Of a stretch of 64,000 nt of DNA, positions 35,726-44,460 are shown piece by piece (positions within the stretch are counted from its first letter, which is position 1; each line of letters opens with the position of its first letter). The stretch covers positions 248,001 through 312,000 of the forward strand of contig NZ_JAGEMO020000004.1 in the NCBI RefSeq assembly GCF_017921975.2, read 5' to 3'. The notes under the pieces were generated by a model. That model ran no database searches and had not been told where the DNA came from. It saw only the letters and a program-made list of their open reading frames with translations. A program made the position numbers and the translations under genes. Origin of the DNA: Hymenobacter terricola. Its GTDB lineage: Bacteria > Bacteroidota > Bacteroidia > Cytophagales > Hymenobacteraceae.

Positions 35726-36637
35726 TTATTGCCAAACCGGCAGGGTCCTCAAATCCGTGGCCAGCTGCTGGCTGAAGGCGGTGCTGGCGGCGCGCTGGAG
35801 ATGGTTGCCGTCGGTGGTGGCGTAGGGCCGGGCGCTGTAATCGAGGTAAGGCACGGCCAGGCTGGCGGCCGTTTGGCGCATGAGCTGGTCGAAACCAGGT
35901 TGGTAGGCTTGCTCCAGCTGCAACAGCGACGGGCCCACGGGCAGGCGCACCAGCACCACGCGGCCGTGCTGCCGGAGCAGCGCAATGGTCTGGCGCAGGG
36001 CCTGCAAGCGGCCGGCCGACAGGTGCTGGCTGGCGGCCAGCAGGCGGTAGTCCAGCAGCTTGCGGGCGGTGCGGGCGCGCACCTGGGTGCTGTCGGTGCC
36101 AATGTTGACTTCCAGCCAGCCATCGGGGTGCAGGCGTTCGGTGGCCGTGGCGTAGTCGAGCAGCAGGCGGTAGAGCGGCTTGGTCTGGTAGCGGGTGAGG
36201 TAGGGCAGGTTGGGATTCTGGCTGACCTGGTGAAGTTGGCCGATGAAGGAATTATCCTCCGGAAACACGCCCTCCGGCCCGGTGAGCGACAATGACCACG
36301 GGTCCACGGCCACGATGAACAGGCCGTTTCGCACCTCCGGCCGCAGCTTGCGCCCGATGCTGCGCAGGTACGCCGGGCCATACGGCGAGTGCGTGAGCGT
36401 GAAAGCATAATTCAGCAGCGGCCCCTCAAACTGCCCGCCCAGCCGCGCCGTGAGTATCGCCGGCTGAATGCCCTGCGCCGCCCGCGACGTGCCCAGCACC
36501 AGCGAGCCGGCCGGCGGACCGGTGAAGCGCCCATAGAACGCATCGACCTGCCCTCTTAACACTACCGGCCCCAACGCCAGCAGTCCCAAAGCACCCGCGC
36601 CGGCCAGCAGCACCAGCCGCAGCAGCAATGTGGACAT
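35726..36637 (-). CDS. SGNH-hydrolase-like partner of MBOAT acyltransferase
   Basis: 303 residues from the ATG at 36637. One N-terminal membrane helix (LLLRLVLLAGAGALGLLALG) anchors a periplasmic domain. It contains LVLGTSRAAQGI (a block-I-like nucleophile region, GTSR) and near the C-terminus YATTDGNHLQ, where Asp and His stand in the DxxH arrangement of SGNH esterases. It lies 20 bp downstream of an MBOAT gene on the same strand, as do AlgJ/AlgX- or PatB-type partners. A likely role is transfer of acetyl groups to a surface polysaccharide. Confidence 0.7.
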   Translation of the reverse strand: MSTLLLRLVLLAGAGALGLLALGPVVLRGQVDAFYGRFTGPPAGSLVLGTSRAAQGIQPAILTARLGGQFEGPLLNYAFTLTHSPYGPAYLRSIGRKLRPEVRNGLFIVAVDPWSLSLTGPEGVFPEDNSFIGQLHQVSQNPNLPYLTRYQTKPLYRLLLDYATATERLHPDGWLEVNIGTDSTQVRARTARKLLDYRLLAASQHLSAGRLQALRQTIALLRQHGRVVLVRLPVGPSLLQLEQAYQPGFDQLMRQTAASLAVPYLDYSARPYATTDGNHLQRAASTAFSQQLATDLRTLPVWQ

Positions 36638-36657
36638 AGCATGCAGCACGGGCCTTC

Positions 36658-38130
36658 TCAAAATTGAAAGTAGATAAACGAGGTGCTGTTGAAGATGCCC
36701 AGGTACAGAATCAGCAGCGCGAGCCCCACGTAGCCGACCCAGCGCGTGGTGAATGGCTGCGCGGCCACCCACAATTGCAGGCTGCGGTTGCGGCCGAAGT
36801 ACTCGACCACCAGCATGACCACTACGCCCAGGAAGGCCACGGCCAGCTCGGGGCGGTAGTGCTGCGAAAACTCCAGCAGCAGCGTGGCCACCTGCCGGCC
36901 GTGCAGGTTTTGCCAGCCGCTCAGCAGGTGCCGGCTGATGAAGATGGCATCGCCCAGGTTATTGGCGCGGAAGAATATCCAGGCGTACGCCACCAGCGTG
37001 AACGTAAGCAGCACGCCCAGCCCGTGCCGCAGTGCCGGCCGGGCGGCCAGGCCGGTGAGCTGCGCCAGCCGCTCGCGCCAGGGCCGGGCCCAGGTGCTCA
37101 CCACCAAATACCCGCCGTGCAGGCCGCCCCAGACCAGAAACGTCCAGTTGGCCCCGTGCCAGAGGCCGCTGATGAGGAACACGGCCAGCAGGTTGCCATA
37201 CGCCCGAAACTGGCCGACGCGGCTGCCCCCCAGCGGAATGTAGAGGTAGTCCCGAAACCAGCTCGACAGCGAGATGTGCCAGCGCCGCCAGAACTCGGGC
37301 ACTGAGGCGGACAGATACGGCTGCCGGAAATTGAGGTTAAAATCGAAGCCCAGCACCCGCGCCGCGCCCCGCGCCAGGTCGGTGTAGCCCGAGAAGTCGC
37401 CGTAAATCTGGAAGGTGAAGGCCAGGGTGGCCAGCACCAGCAGCGGGCCCTCGGGGTGCTGGCGCGGGTTGTTGAAGACGGGGTTGACGAGCAGGGCCAG
37501 CCGGTCGGCCACCACCACTTTCTTGAACAGGCCCCAGGCCATGAGGCGCAGGCCGCTCACAATGCGGGCATAATCGAAGGCGTGCACCCGCCGAAACTGC
37601 GGCAGCATGTGCCCGCCGCGCTCGATGGGCCCCGCCACCAGCTGCGGGAAAAACGCCACGAACAGCGCAAACCGCCCAAAGTTCCGTTCCGCTGCCAGCC
37701 GCCCCTGGTACACGTCAATGATGTAGCCCACCGACTGAAACGTGTAGAACGACACGCCCACCGGCAACAGCAGCCCCAGCGCCGGCCCGGCCGCAAACGG
37801 CACATGCACCGCCGCCGCCAGCTGCCCCACCCCATCCCGAAAAAAGTTGAAGTACTTGAACACGAACAACGTGCCCAGGTTGCTGGCTAGGCTGAGGTAG
37901 AGGTAGGGCCGGCGCGCCCGCTTGGTGGGCAGCTGGCTCATGCGGTAGCCGCTGTAGTAGTCGAGCAGCGTGGTGGCCAGCAGCAGCAGGGCATAAACGG
38001 CCCGCCAGCTCATGTAGAAATAGTAGCTGGCCAGCAGCAGCAGCGGCCCCCGCCAGCGCGCCGGCAGCCCGTAGTATAGCCCGACAACTATCGGGAAAAA
38101 GACCAGGAAATGGAGAGAATTGAATAGCAT
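36658..38130 (-). CDS. MBOAT O-acyltransferase (AlgI/DltB-like)
   Basis: 490 residues from the ATG at 38130 (MLFNSLHFLVFFPIVVGLYY). It has about ten to twelve transmembrane helices and the MBOAT core: FFPQLVAGPIERGG, EFWRRWHISLSSWFRDYLYIPLGGSR, and GLWHGANWTFLVWGGLHGG with the catalytic His. Such proteins pass acyl groups across the inner membrane to periplasmic acceptors. It is followed by the SGNH-like gene and lies divergent from pseB across a palindromic element. An upstream in-frame ATG (38169) lies in the repeat and is not used here. Confidence 0.9.
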   Translation of the reverse strand: MLFNSLHFLVFFPIVVGLYYGLPARWRGPLLLLASYYFYMSWRAVYALLLLATTLLDYYSGYRMSQLPTKRARRPYLYLSLASNLGTLFVFKYFNFFRDGVGQLAAAVHVPFAAGPALGLLLPVGVSFYTFQSVGYIIDVYQGRLAAERNFGRFALFVAFFPQLVAGPIERGGHMLPQFRRVHAFDYARIVSGLRLMAWGLFKKVVVADRLALLVNPVFNNPRQHPEGPLLVLATLAFTFQIYGDFSGYTDLARGAARVLGFDFNLNFRQPYLSASVPEFWRRWHISLSSWFRDYLYIPLGGSRVGQFRAYGNLLAVFLISGLWHGANWTFLVWGGLHGGYLVVSTWARPWRERLAQLTGLAARPALRHGLGVLLTFTLVAYAWIFFRANNLGDAIFISRHLLSGWQNLHGRQVATLLLEFSQHYRPELAVAFLGVVVMLVVEYFGRNRSLQLWVAAQPFTTRWVGYVGLALLILYLGIFNSTSFIYFQF

Positions 38131-38143
38131 TCGCAACGCGAAT

Positions 38144-38264
38144 GTAGGAACGCGCCACGGCGTGTTCAATCGTGAGGCCCCTGACAGGATGCCTTAGGCC
38201 CACGATTGAAAGCACAAGGAAGCCCGCCGACCGAACGATTGAACGCGCCGTGGCGCGTTCCTAC
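38144..38264. repeat. REPIN-like element, GAACGCGCC family, copy 1
   Basis: Two 30-bp arms (38144-38173 and 38235-38264) are inverted copies with one mismatch. Each has GTAG at its outer foot followed by the hairpin GAACGCGCC..GGCGCGTTC. It lies between the divergent MBOAT and pseB genes. A second copy of the same family is at 46181-46264. Confidence 0.82.
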
Positions 38265-38276
38265 ACCCCTGACCCC

Positions 38277-38284
38277 TACTTTTG
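38277..38284 (+). promoter_or_regulatory. candidate -7 box TACTTTTG for pseB
   Basis: An exact TAnnTTTG match 26 bp before the pseB ATG and 12 bp after the REPIN-like element. The -33 region falls in the repeat arm. Confidence 0.5.
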
Positions 38285-38310
38285 CAGTCCTGTTTCGCTT
38301 ACTTTATTTC

Positions 38311-39330
38311 ATGGCTCTCGACCTCAACCACAAATCCATCCTCGTCACGGGCGGCACCGGCTCCTTCGGCAAGCAGTTCGTTCGCACCGTTTTCGAAAAA
38401 TTTCCGCAGGTGAAACGCCTCGTGGTCTTCTCGCGCGACGAGCTGAAACAGTATGAGATGAGCCAGGAATTCAGCCCGGCCAGGTACCCGGCCATCCGCT
38501 ATTTCATCGGCGATGTGCGGGATTCCCAGCGCCTGCACCGGGCCTGCGAAGGCATCGACATCGTGATTCACGCCGCCGCCCTCAAGCAGGTGCCCGCCGC
38601 CGAATACAACCCGATGGAGTGCATCAAGACGAATATTTTTGGCGCCGAGAACGTCATCAACGCCGCCCTCGACTCCGGCGTGAAGGACGTGGTGGCCCTG
38701 AGCACCGACAAAGCCGCGGCCCCCATCAACCTCTACGGCGCCACCAAGCTGTGCTCGGACAAGCTCTTCGTGGCGGCCAATAACATGAAGGGCGCTCGCG
38801 ATTTGCGCTTCTCGGTGGTGCGCTACGGCAACGTAATTGGCTCGCGCGGCTCGGTGGTGCCGTTCTTTTTGCGGGAGCGCCACAAGGGCGTGCTGCCCAT
38901 CACCCACCCCGACATGACGCGCTTCAACATCTCGCTGGAGGAAGGCGTGGACCTGGTGCTCTACGCGCTGGAGCACGCCTGGGGCGGCGAGATTTTCGTC
39001 CCCAAAATCCCTTCCTACAAAATCACGGAAGTGGCCCGCGCCATCGGCCCCGAGTGCCGGCAGGAAATCGTGGGCATCCGCCCCGGCGAGAAGCTGCACG
39101 AGGCCATGATTACCGAAACCGACGCCCTGAGCACCGTCGAGTTGGACCGCTACTACGTCATCCTGCCCTCGATGCCGACCTGGAACGTGGACAAGTTCAT
39201 CGATGCGTTCCACGGCAGGCGCGTGCCGCTGGGCTTCCAGTACGACTCGGCCAACAACGACGAATGGCTGAACGCGGAGCAGATTCGGGACGAAATCCGG
39301 CTGCACGTCGACGCCGCGTTTGAGGTTTAG
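38311..39330 (+). CDS. pseB: UDP-GlcNAc 4,6-dehydratase (inverting), PseB
   Basis: 339 residues from the ATG at 38311. A short SDR dehydratase of the PseB/FlaA1 type: VTGGTGSFGKQFV (NADP-binding), VFSRDELKQYEMSQEF, the AALKQVPAAEYNPMECIKTN block, VALSTDKAAAPINLYGATKL (active site with Y-x3-K) and RYGNVIGSRGSVVPFF. It removes water from UDP-GlcNAc with C5 inversion, giving the L-arabino 4-keto sugar, the first step to pseudaminic acid. The other pathway genes follow in the same direction over the next 12 kb. High confidence from the characteristic motif set. Confidence 0.93.
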   Translation: MALDLNHKSILVTGGTGSFGKQFVRTVFEKFPQVKRLVVFSRDELKQYEMSQEFSPARYPAIRYFIGDVRDSQRLHRACEGIDIVIHAAALKQVPAAEYNPMECIKTNIFGAENVINAALDSGVKDVVALSTDKAAAPINLYGATKLCSDKLFVAANNMKGARDLRFSVVRYGNVIGSRGSVVPFFLRERHKGVLPITHPDMTRFNISLEEGVDLVLYALEHAWGGEIFVPKIPSYKITEVARAIGPECRQEIVGIRPGEKLHEAMITETDALSTVELDRYYVILPSMPTWNVDKFIDAFHGRRVPLGFQYDSANNDEWLNAEQIRDEIRLHVDAAFEV

Positions 39331-39371
39331 CTGCCCGCCGCTGGCCAGCGGCGCTACGGGTTGCCAACCGG

Positions 39372-39623
39372 CGGACTCGGGTAAGAATGTTGCCGGCTTC
39401 GGTTGGCAAAAATCCTACTCGGGTCCGCCGGTTGGCATCTCCGGTACGCCGTAATCCTACTCCGGTAAAAATTTATCCTACTCGGGTGAATGTTTTGGCA
39501 TCTCCGGTTGTCGGCTCAGGAACTCCGGGGCAAATAAGTCCTAGTCCGGTTAAAATTTATCCTAGTCCGGTGAGTCAGAAGCCTTCTCCGGTTGCTATGA
39601 GCGCGTCTCCGGTTGCAATAAAC
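39372..39623. repeat. 21-bp tandem repeat array, 12 units
   Basis: Twelve consecutive units of exactly 21 bp start at 39372, 39393, 39414 and so on. Each has a core close to CCTACTCCGGT (variants CCTAGTCCGGT, GCATCTCCGGT, CCTACTCGGGT) followed by nine or ten more variable bases. Two units share the tail AAAATTTAT. The period is a multiple of three, so in one frame it reads as heptads like PSPVKIY, but I see no reason to think it is translated. It fills the gap between pseB and the convergent T9SS gene. Confidence 0.8.
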
Positions 39624-39695
39624 CGGTCTAATCAGCCGCAATCGGCCTTTCCTGAACTGCACAAGCCGGCTTTCTTAGTAAAGCCCAATTGGTAC

Positions 39696-41681
39696 CTACC
39701 GCACCACTTCCACCCAGCCCTTATACTTCTGGCCGGTGGCGGCATTGGTGAGCAGGTAGTAGTACACGCCGTCGGGCTGGCCCGCGGCATCCCACGCATT
39801 ATCGTAGCGGGCTTGCGTGTAGATTTCGCGGCCCCAGCGGTTGTACATGCGCAGGCCCCAGTCGGCGGCATTCAGGCCTTTGAGAACGAAGGAGGGGTTC
39901 TGTTCGTCGCCGTTGGGGGTGATGATGTTGGGGATGGTGACCGTGGGCGCGGCGCAGGGCTGCTCGCGCACCTGCACGGAGGCCCGCGCCGTGCAGCCCG
40001 CCGGGTTCTGGACATCAACCCAGTACAGCCCGGGGGCAGTGGCCGTGAGCGTGGCCGCCGTGCTGCCGTCCTGCCAGCTATACACGCTGCCCGCCGGCTG
40101 GGCGCCCACCGACAGCCGCAGGCTAAGTGGCGCGCACCCGGCCGTATCCGCCCCCAGGGCCAGCCGCACCTGCGGCGACGCGCTGATGCGCACCGTGGCC
40201 GTGGCGGTAGCCAGGGTCACGCCCTGGCGCCGGCGCTCAATGCGCAGCGTGTAGGTGCCGGGACTGGAGTAGATTACGTTCAGCGTGTCATCGGTTGCCA
40301 GCGTGCCAATGGCTGGCCAGCCAGCGCCCGGAAACCAGCGCAACGAATCGGTGGCCGCGCCGCCCGCCCCGGCGCCGGCCCGGAGCGTGAGCCGCTGGCC
40401 GGTGCAGCCAAAAGCGGCTTCGGGGACCAGCAGCGCGCCTAGGTTCACATCGTTGGGTTGCACGGGCAGGGCCTGCTTTGCCACGCGCCCGCCCAGTAGC
40501 TGGTAGCCGGGCGAGTAGCGGCACGCCCGGCCACGCGCATTCGGCGACAGAATAACGTCGAGCGCGCCCGTCTCCGGCACCGCGTAGTAAATAAAGCCGG
40601 TGGGTCCCCGTTGGGGATACCAGGGCACCTGGCTGGTTCCACTTCGGCCCAGCACACTGTACACGTCGAGGCCCGAAGCCGCCACGGCCGCCGGGGAGCC
40701 GGCCGCGAGGTCGAATTGCACCACTTGCAGCCCCGAGGTGCCGTAGCCACTGCTGTTATCGCCCTCGTACAGCCGGTTCACATATACCTTGGTCCCATCG
40801 GGCGAGAAGCAGGCCCCGAGCGAATACGGATTGAAGCCCGAGCTACTGGGAATGCTGAGCGGCGGGTACCGCAGCAGCTGCGGGGCACTCACCTGCCCCG
40901 TGGCCGGGTCGAACCGCAGCAGGTAGCTGCCGGCCACGTCGTTGTAGAACAGCGTGCGGCCGTCGGGCGAGGCCACCAGTGCGCCGTTCCAGGTGGCAAA
41001 AGAACTGAGCCGCTGGGCCAGCACCCGGCTCACCACCGTGCGCGCACAGGGCCACTGGCCCGCCCCGTCAATGAGCGAAGCCATAAAAATACCCTGCTCG
41101 TGCAGTCGGGTCAGCAGCCACAGGTCGCGCCCGTTGGCATGGCGCACCAGGGCCTGATAGGGGGCGAACTGCGCCTCCCCCAAGCGCTGCAAAATAGTGT
41201 CGGCCACTACGGGCTGGTTGGTTTGCGTGACCTGGCCGAGGCCCCCGGCCCCCGTCAGCAGCACCTCCGCCACCACGGGCAGGCCCGTAGAAAAGGGGGT
41301 CAGCGGCTGGGACGTACGCTGGGTAAAAATGTACGCCAACCCGCTCGGCGCCCCTTGCACGCGCACCACCGCGCAGCCTTGCGCCACCTGCGTATGGCCG
41401 CCCAGCGTCTGGCCACCCGGCATTAGCTGGTGCTGCCGGTTCCAGACCTGGTTGCCGTTGGTGTAAAGCAACAAGTTTCCCGCCGCATCGCTCAGTGTGG
41501 CACACCCGCTGGGTGCCGTCATGGCGCTGTTTAGCAATACCTGCGGAGCGTTGCTACCACCCGTAAAATGCAGGCCGGCCTGCTGCCCAAAATACCAGTT
41601 AGCATATTCGCCCTGCGCGCTCACCATCAACGGCAGGCAGGAAGCCAACAAGCCCCAAAACAGGCAAAAACAATGTCTCAT
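39696..41681 (-). CDS. T9SS type B (gliding-motility-type) sorting protein
   Basis: 661 residues from the ATG at 41681. The signal peptide (HCFCLFWGLLASCLPLMVSAQ) is followed by a beta-propeller-like region of ~430 residues beginning YANWYFGQQAGLHF. Then comes a PKD-like segment rich in Thr and Ala (~430-570). The C-terminal ~85 residues (IPNIITPNGDEQNPSFVL ... MYNRWGREIY ... DGVYYYLL) form the type B sorting domain (CHU_C/gliding-motility type). It is a secreted surface protein. It is transcribed against the pse genes and separated from pseC by a short divergent region. The ligand is unknown. Confidence 0.86.
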   Translation of the reverse strand: MRHCFCLFWGLLASCLPLMVSAQGEYANWYFGQQAGLHFTGGSNAPQVLLNSAMTAPSGCATLSDAAGNLLLYTNGNQVWNRQHQLMPGGQTLGGHTQVAQGCAVVRVQGAPSGLAYIFTQRTSQPLTPFSTGLPVVAEVLLTGAGGLGQVTQTNQPVVADTILQRLGEAQFAPYQALVRHANGRDLWLLTRLHEQGIFMASLIDGAGQWPCARTVVSRVLAQRLSSFATWNGALVASPDGRTLFYNDVAGSYLLRFDPATGQVSAPQLLRYPPLSIPSSSGFNPYSLGACFSPDGTKVYVNRLYEGDNSSGYGTSGLQVVQFDLAAGSPAAVAASGLDVYSVLGRSGTSQVPWYPQRGPTGFIYYAVPETGALDVILSPNARGRACRYSPGYQLLGGRVAKQALPVQPNDVNLGALLVPEAAFGCTGQRLTLRAGAGAGGAATDSLRWFPGAGWPAIGTLATDDTLNVIYSSPGTYTLRIERRRQGVTLATATATVRISASPQVRLALGADTAGCAPLSLRLSVGAQPAGSVYSWQDGSTAATLTATAPGLYWVDVQNPAGCTARASVQVREQPCAAPTVTIPNIITPNGDEQNPSFVLKGLNAADWGLRMYNRWGREIYTQARYDNAWDAAGQPDGVYYYLLTNAATGQKYKGWVEVVR

Positions 41682-41750
41682 GAGTTTTTTTCGGTAGAAG
41701 CGCAAAGTAAATAGCCCTCGTAGTAAATCCACCGCATGACCCCTACCCCC

Positions 41751-41758
41751 TATCTTTG
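41751..41758 (+). promoter_or_regulatory. -7 box TATCTTTG directly upstream of pseC
   Basis: An exact TAnnTTTG match whose last base is 6 bp before the pseC ATG. At the usual spacing transcription would begin at or next to the ATG, implying a leaderless mRNA. No TTG is seen at -33. Confidence 0.5.
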
Positions 41759-41764
41759 GGTTGC

Positions 41765-42946
41765 ATGAGCTTTCACCCCACCCGCCCCCTGCCCTACGGC
41801 CGCCAAAACATCACCGAGGCCGACGTAGCCGCCGTCACCGCCGCCCTCCACGCCGACTACCTCACCCAGGGCCCCACCGTAGCCGAGTTCGAAAAGCAGT
41901 TTGCCGTCTACATCGGGGCCAGATACGCCGTGGCCGTGAGCAACGGCACCGCCGCCCTGCACCTCTGCGCCCTGGCCCTGAACGTGCAGCCCGGCCAGCG
42001 CGTCATCACCACGCCGCTCACCTTCTCGGCCTCGGCCAACTGCGTGCGCTACTGCGGCGGCGAAGTCCACTTCGCCGACATTGACCCGGCCACCGGCCTG
42101 ATTGATTTGGCCAAAGTGAGGGCTTTGCTCGAAGCGCATCCGCAAGGCCATTTCACCGGCCTCATTCCCGTCGATTTCGCCGGCTTGGCGGTTGATTTGG
42201 AAAAGGCCCGCCAGTTGGCCGACGAGTTTGGCCTCTGGATTATCGAGGATTCCTGCCACGCGCCCGGCGGCTTTTTTATTGATTCAAAAGGCCAGGAGCA
42301 GCGCTGCGGCAACGGCCGGTTCGCCGACCTCGCCATCTTCAGCTTCCACCCCGTGAAGCACATTGCCACCGGCGAAGGCGGCATGATTACCACCAACTCG
42401 GAGGCCCTGTTCCACCACCTGCTGCGCCTGCGCACCCACGGCATCACCCGCGACCCGGCCGACCTCATCCGCCCCTCCGACGGCGGCTGGTACATGGAAA
42501 TGCAGGAGCTTGGCTACAACTACCGCCTGCCCGATTTCAACTGCGCCCTCGGCCTCAGCCAGCTCGCCCGCGCCGACGAAGGCCTCGCCCGCCGCCGCCA
42601 GCTCGCCGCCCGGTACGATGCCGCCTTCGCCCCGCTGTCCGGCCTCACGGTGCTGGCCCCCGGCCGGCCCGGCCACGCCTACCACCTCTACGTCATTCAA
42701 GTAGAAAATCGGCTTGGGCTGTACGACTTCCTGAAAACCAGGCAGATTTTCGCCCAGGTGCACTACATCCCCGTCCACCGCATGCCCTATTACGAAGGCC
42801 TCGGCTGGCGCGAAGGCGACTTCCCGCTGGCCGAAAACTACTACGCCCACTGCCTCAGCATCCCCATGTTCCCTACCCTCACCGACGAGGAGCAGGCCTA
42901 CGTGGTGGCGTGCATTTCTGAATTTTTAACGCAGAATGAAGGCTAA
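41765..42946 (+). CDS. pseC: UDP-4-amino-4,6-dideoxy-L-AltNAc transaminase, PseC
   Basis: 393 residues from the ATG at 41765; PYGRQNITEADVAAV just after it is the typical start of the DegT/DnrJ/EryC1 aminotransferase family. PLP-site features are AVSNGTAALHLCALAL, IEDSCHAPGG and SFHPVKHIATGEGG, in which the Lys forms the Schiff base. FAQVHYIPVHRMPYY is a PseC-type block near residue 340. It aminates the 4-keto product of PseB. It is the second pathway enzyme, separated from pseB by the tandem array and an inserted convergent T9SS gene. Confidence 0.92.
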   Translation: MSFHPTRPLPYGRQNITEADVAAVTAALHADYLTQGPTVAEFEKQFAVYIGARYAVAVSNGTAALHLCALALNVQPGQRVITTPLTFSASANCVRYCGGEVHFADIDPATGLIDLAKVRALLEAHPQGHFTGLIPVDFAGLAVDLEKARQLADEFGLWIIEDSCHAPGGFFIDSKGQEQRCGNGRFADLAIFSFHPVKHIATGEGGMITTNSEALFHHLLRLRTHGITRDPADLIRPSDGGWYMEMQELGYNYRLPDFNCALGLSQLARADEGLARRRQLAARYDAAFAPLSGLTVLAPGRPGHAYHLYVIQVENRLGLYDFLKTRQIFAQVHYIPVHRMPYYEGLGWREGDFPLAENYYAHCLSIPMFPTLTDEEQAYVVACISEFLTQNEG

Positions 42947-42949
42947 AGC

Positions 42950-43046
42950 ACGTCATGCAGAGCGCAGCGAAGCATCTTTACCGCTTCGTTGTGGTAGCAT
43001 TAATTACTACCGAGGTAAAGATGCTTCGCTGCGCTCTGCATGACGT
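42950..43046. repeat. palindromic element (GTCATGCAGAGCGCAGCGAAG family)
   Basis: Perfect 33-bp inverted arms at 42950-42982 and 43014-43046 around a 31-bp centre, starting 3 bp after the pseC stop. The right arm contains an ATG (43040) in frame with the next gene. Confidence 0.82.
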
Positions 43047-43075
43047 TCCGACAAAACCATAATTCCCCTCTTCCC

Positions 43076-43726
43076 TTGCAGCACACCCAACAAGAAGACT
43101 TCTGGTCCGGCGACTTTGGCCGGGAATACACCGACCGCAACTCGCGCCCGCTCGATGAGTGGAACGCATTTTACCGCGACCTCTACGGCCACACGAAGCT
43201 GGAAATGAACGCCGAATTCCTCGGCGAGCTGTCCCGCGAGGCCCGTATTCTGGAAGTGGGCTGCAACACCGGCATGCAGCTGGTGGGCCTGCAAGCCGCC
43301 GGCTTCACCAACCTGTACGGCGTGGAGCTGCAAGGCTACGCCGTGGAGAAAGCCCGCGATTTCGTGCGCGGCGTGAACATCCTGCAAGGCAGCGGCTTCG
43401 ATTTGCCCTTCAAGGACAATTACTTCGACGTGACCTGCACCAACGGCGTGCTCATCCACATCGCGCCCGACGACCTGCCGCGCATCATGAGCGAGATGGT
43501 GCGCACCTCCCATCGCTACATCATGGGCTACGAATACTACGCCCCCGAAACCACGCCCATCAAGTACCGGGGCAACGAAGGCTTCCTCTGGAAAACCGAC
43601 TTCGCCCAGGTCTTCCTGAACAACTTCCCCAACCTGCGCCTGGTGAAGCAGCGCCTCTACCCCTACATCAACGACGCCGAGCGCGGCAACCAGGACGTGA
43701 TTTACCTGCTCGAAAAAACCTCCTGA
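43076..43726 (+). CDS. pseudaminic acid biosynthesis-associated methylase
   Basis: 216 residues from the TTG at 43076. QEDFWSGDFGREYTDRN at the N-terminus is the signature start of the methylase family found in pseudaminic acid clusters. The SAM site is ARILEVGCNTGMQLVGLQ (residues ~50-67), with VTCTNGVLIHIAPDDL further on. An ATG at 43040 is in frame, but it lies within the palindrome and would add 12 unlikely residues. The stop overlaps the next gene (TGATG). It presumably methylates a pathway intermediate or the finished sugar; the exact target is not established for the family. Confidence 0.87.
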   Translation: MQHTQQEDFWSGDFGREYTDRNSRPLDEWNAFYRDLYGHTKLEMNAEFLGELSREARILEVGCNTGMQLVGLQAAGFTNLYGVELQGYAVEKARDFVRGVNILQGSGFDLPFKDNYFDVTCTNGVLIHIAPDDLPRIMSEMVRTSHRYIMGYEYYAPETTPIKYRGNEGFLWKTDFAQVFLNNFPNLRLVKQRLYPYINDAERGNQDVIYLLEKTS

Positions 43727-44460
43727 TGCAGCACGCCGGCATCATTTCGCAGGTGCGGATGGGCAGCACCCGGCTGCCCAGCAAGGTGCTGCTGCCCGCC
43801 GCCGGCCGCCCGCTGCTCGACTACCACGTCGCCCGCGCCCGGCAAAGCGGCCTGCCCATCTACCTGGCCACCACCACCGAGCCGGCCGATGACGTGCTGG
43901 CCGCCTACGCCGAAACCAACCACACTCCCTACCACCGGGGCAGCGAGGCCGACGTGCTGGCCCGCTACTACGAGACGGCCCGGAAGTTCGGCCTCGACGT
44001 CATCGTGCGCGTCACTTCCGACTGCCCGCTGGTGGACGGTCCCCTCATCGGGGCCGCCGTCGCGCGCTACCTGAAAGAGGGCAACCCGCTGGTGTACCGC
44101 TCCAATTCCATCGTCCGCACCTTCCCACGGGGGCTGGATTTCGAGATTTTCTCCATGGAAATGCTGGCCGAAGCCTACGCCCACGCCACGCTGCCCTACG
44201 AGCGGGAGCACGTCACGCCCTACCTCAAAGCCAACCCGGCCACGGCCGGCCGCGTCATTTACCGCGACGAAGTGTGGCCTGGCGGCGACTTCAGCCGCTT
44301 CCGCATCACGCTGGACACGGCCGAGGATTACGCCGTCCTGAAGGCCCTAATCGAGCAGCACCACGCCGAGAAGTTGAACGCAACGGACCTGCTGGCCCTG
44401 CTCGAAGCCCACCCCGAAATCATGGCCCTGAACGCGCACATCGAGCAAAAGACCACATGA
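43726..44460 (+). CDS. SpsF/PseF-type cytidylyltransferase
   Basis: 244 residues from the ATG at 43726. A nucleotidyltransferase of the cytidylyltransferase family: IISQVRMGSTRLPSKVLLPA (the nucleotide-binding RxGSxRLPxK motif), VTSDCPLVDGPLIGA, and RITLDTAEDY near the C-terminus. This is the SpsF form found in sps spore-coat and Pse-type clusters rather than the classical PseF form. It is likely to activate the nonulosonate as CMP-sugar. It is translationally coupled on both sides (TGATG and ATGA). Confidence 0.82.
   Translation: MQHAGIISQVRMGSTRLPSKVLLPAAGRPLLDYHVARARQSGLPIYLATTTEPADDVLAAYAETNHTPYHRGSEADVLARYYETARKFGLDVIVRVTSDCPLVDGPLIGAAVARYLKEGNPLVYRSNSIVRTFPRGLDFEIFSMEMLAEAYAHATLPYEREHVTPYLKANPATAGRVIYRDEVWPGGDFSRFRITLDTAEDYAVLKALIEQHHAEKLNATDLLALLEAHPEIMALNAHIEQKTT

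Noticed and set aside
39372..39623. CRISPR array
   Set aside because: Units are only 21 bp, have no distinct conserved repeat plus unique ~30-bp spacers, and no cas genes are nearby.
39387..40442. Possible protein translated through the 21-bp array (heptads like PSPVKIY)
   Set aside because: Downstream of the array it runs antisense through the well-supported T9SS type B gene and loses all pattern. The array is more likely non-coding.
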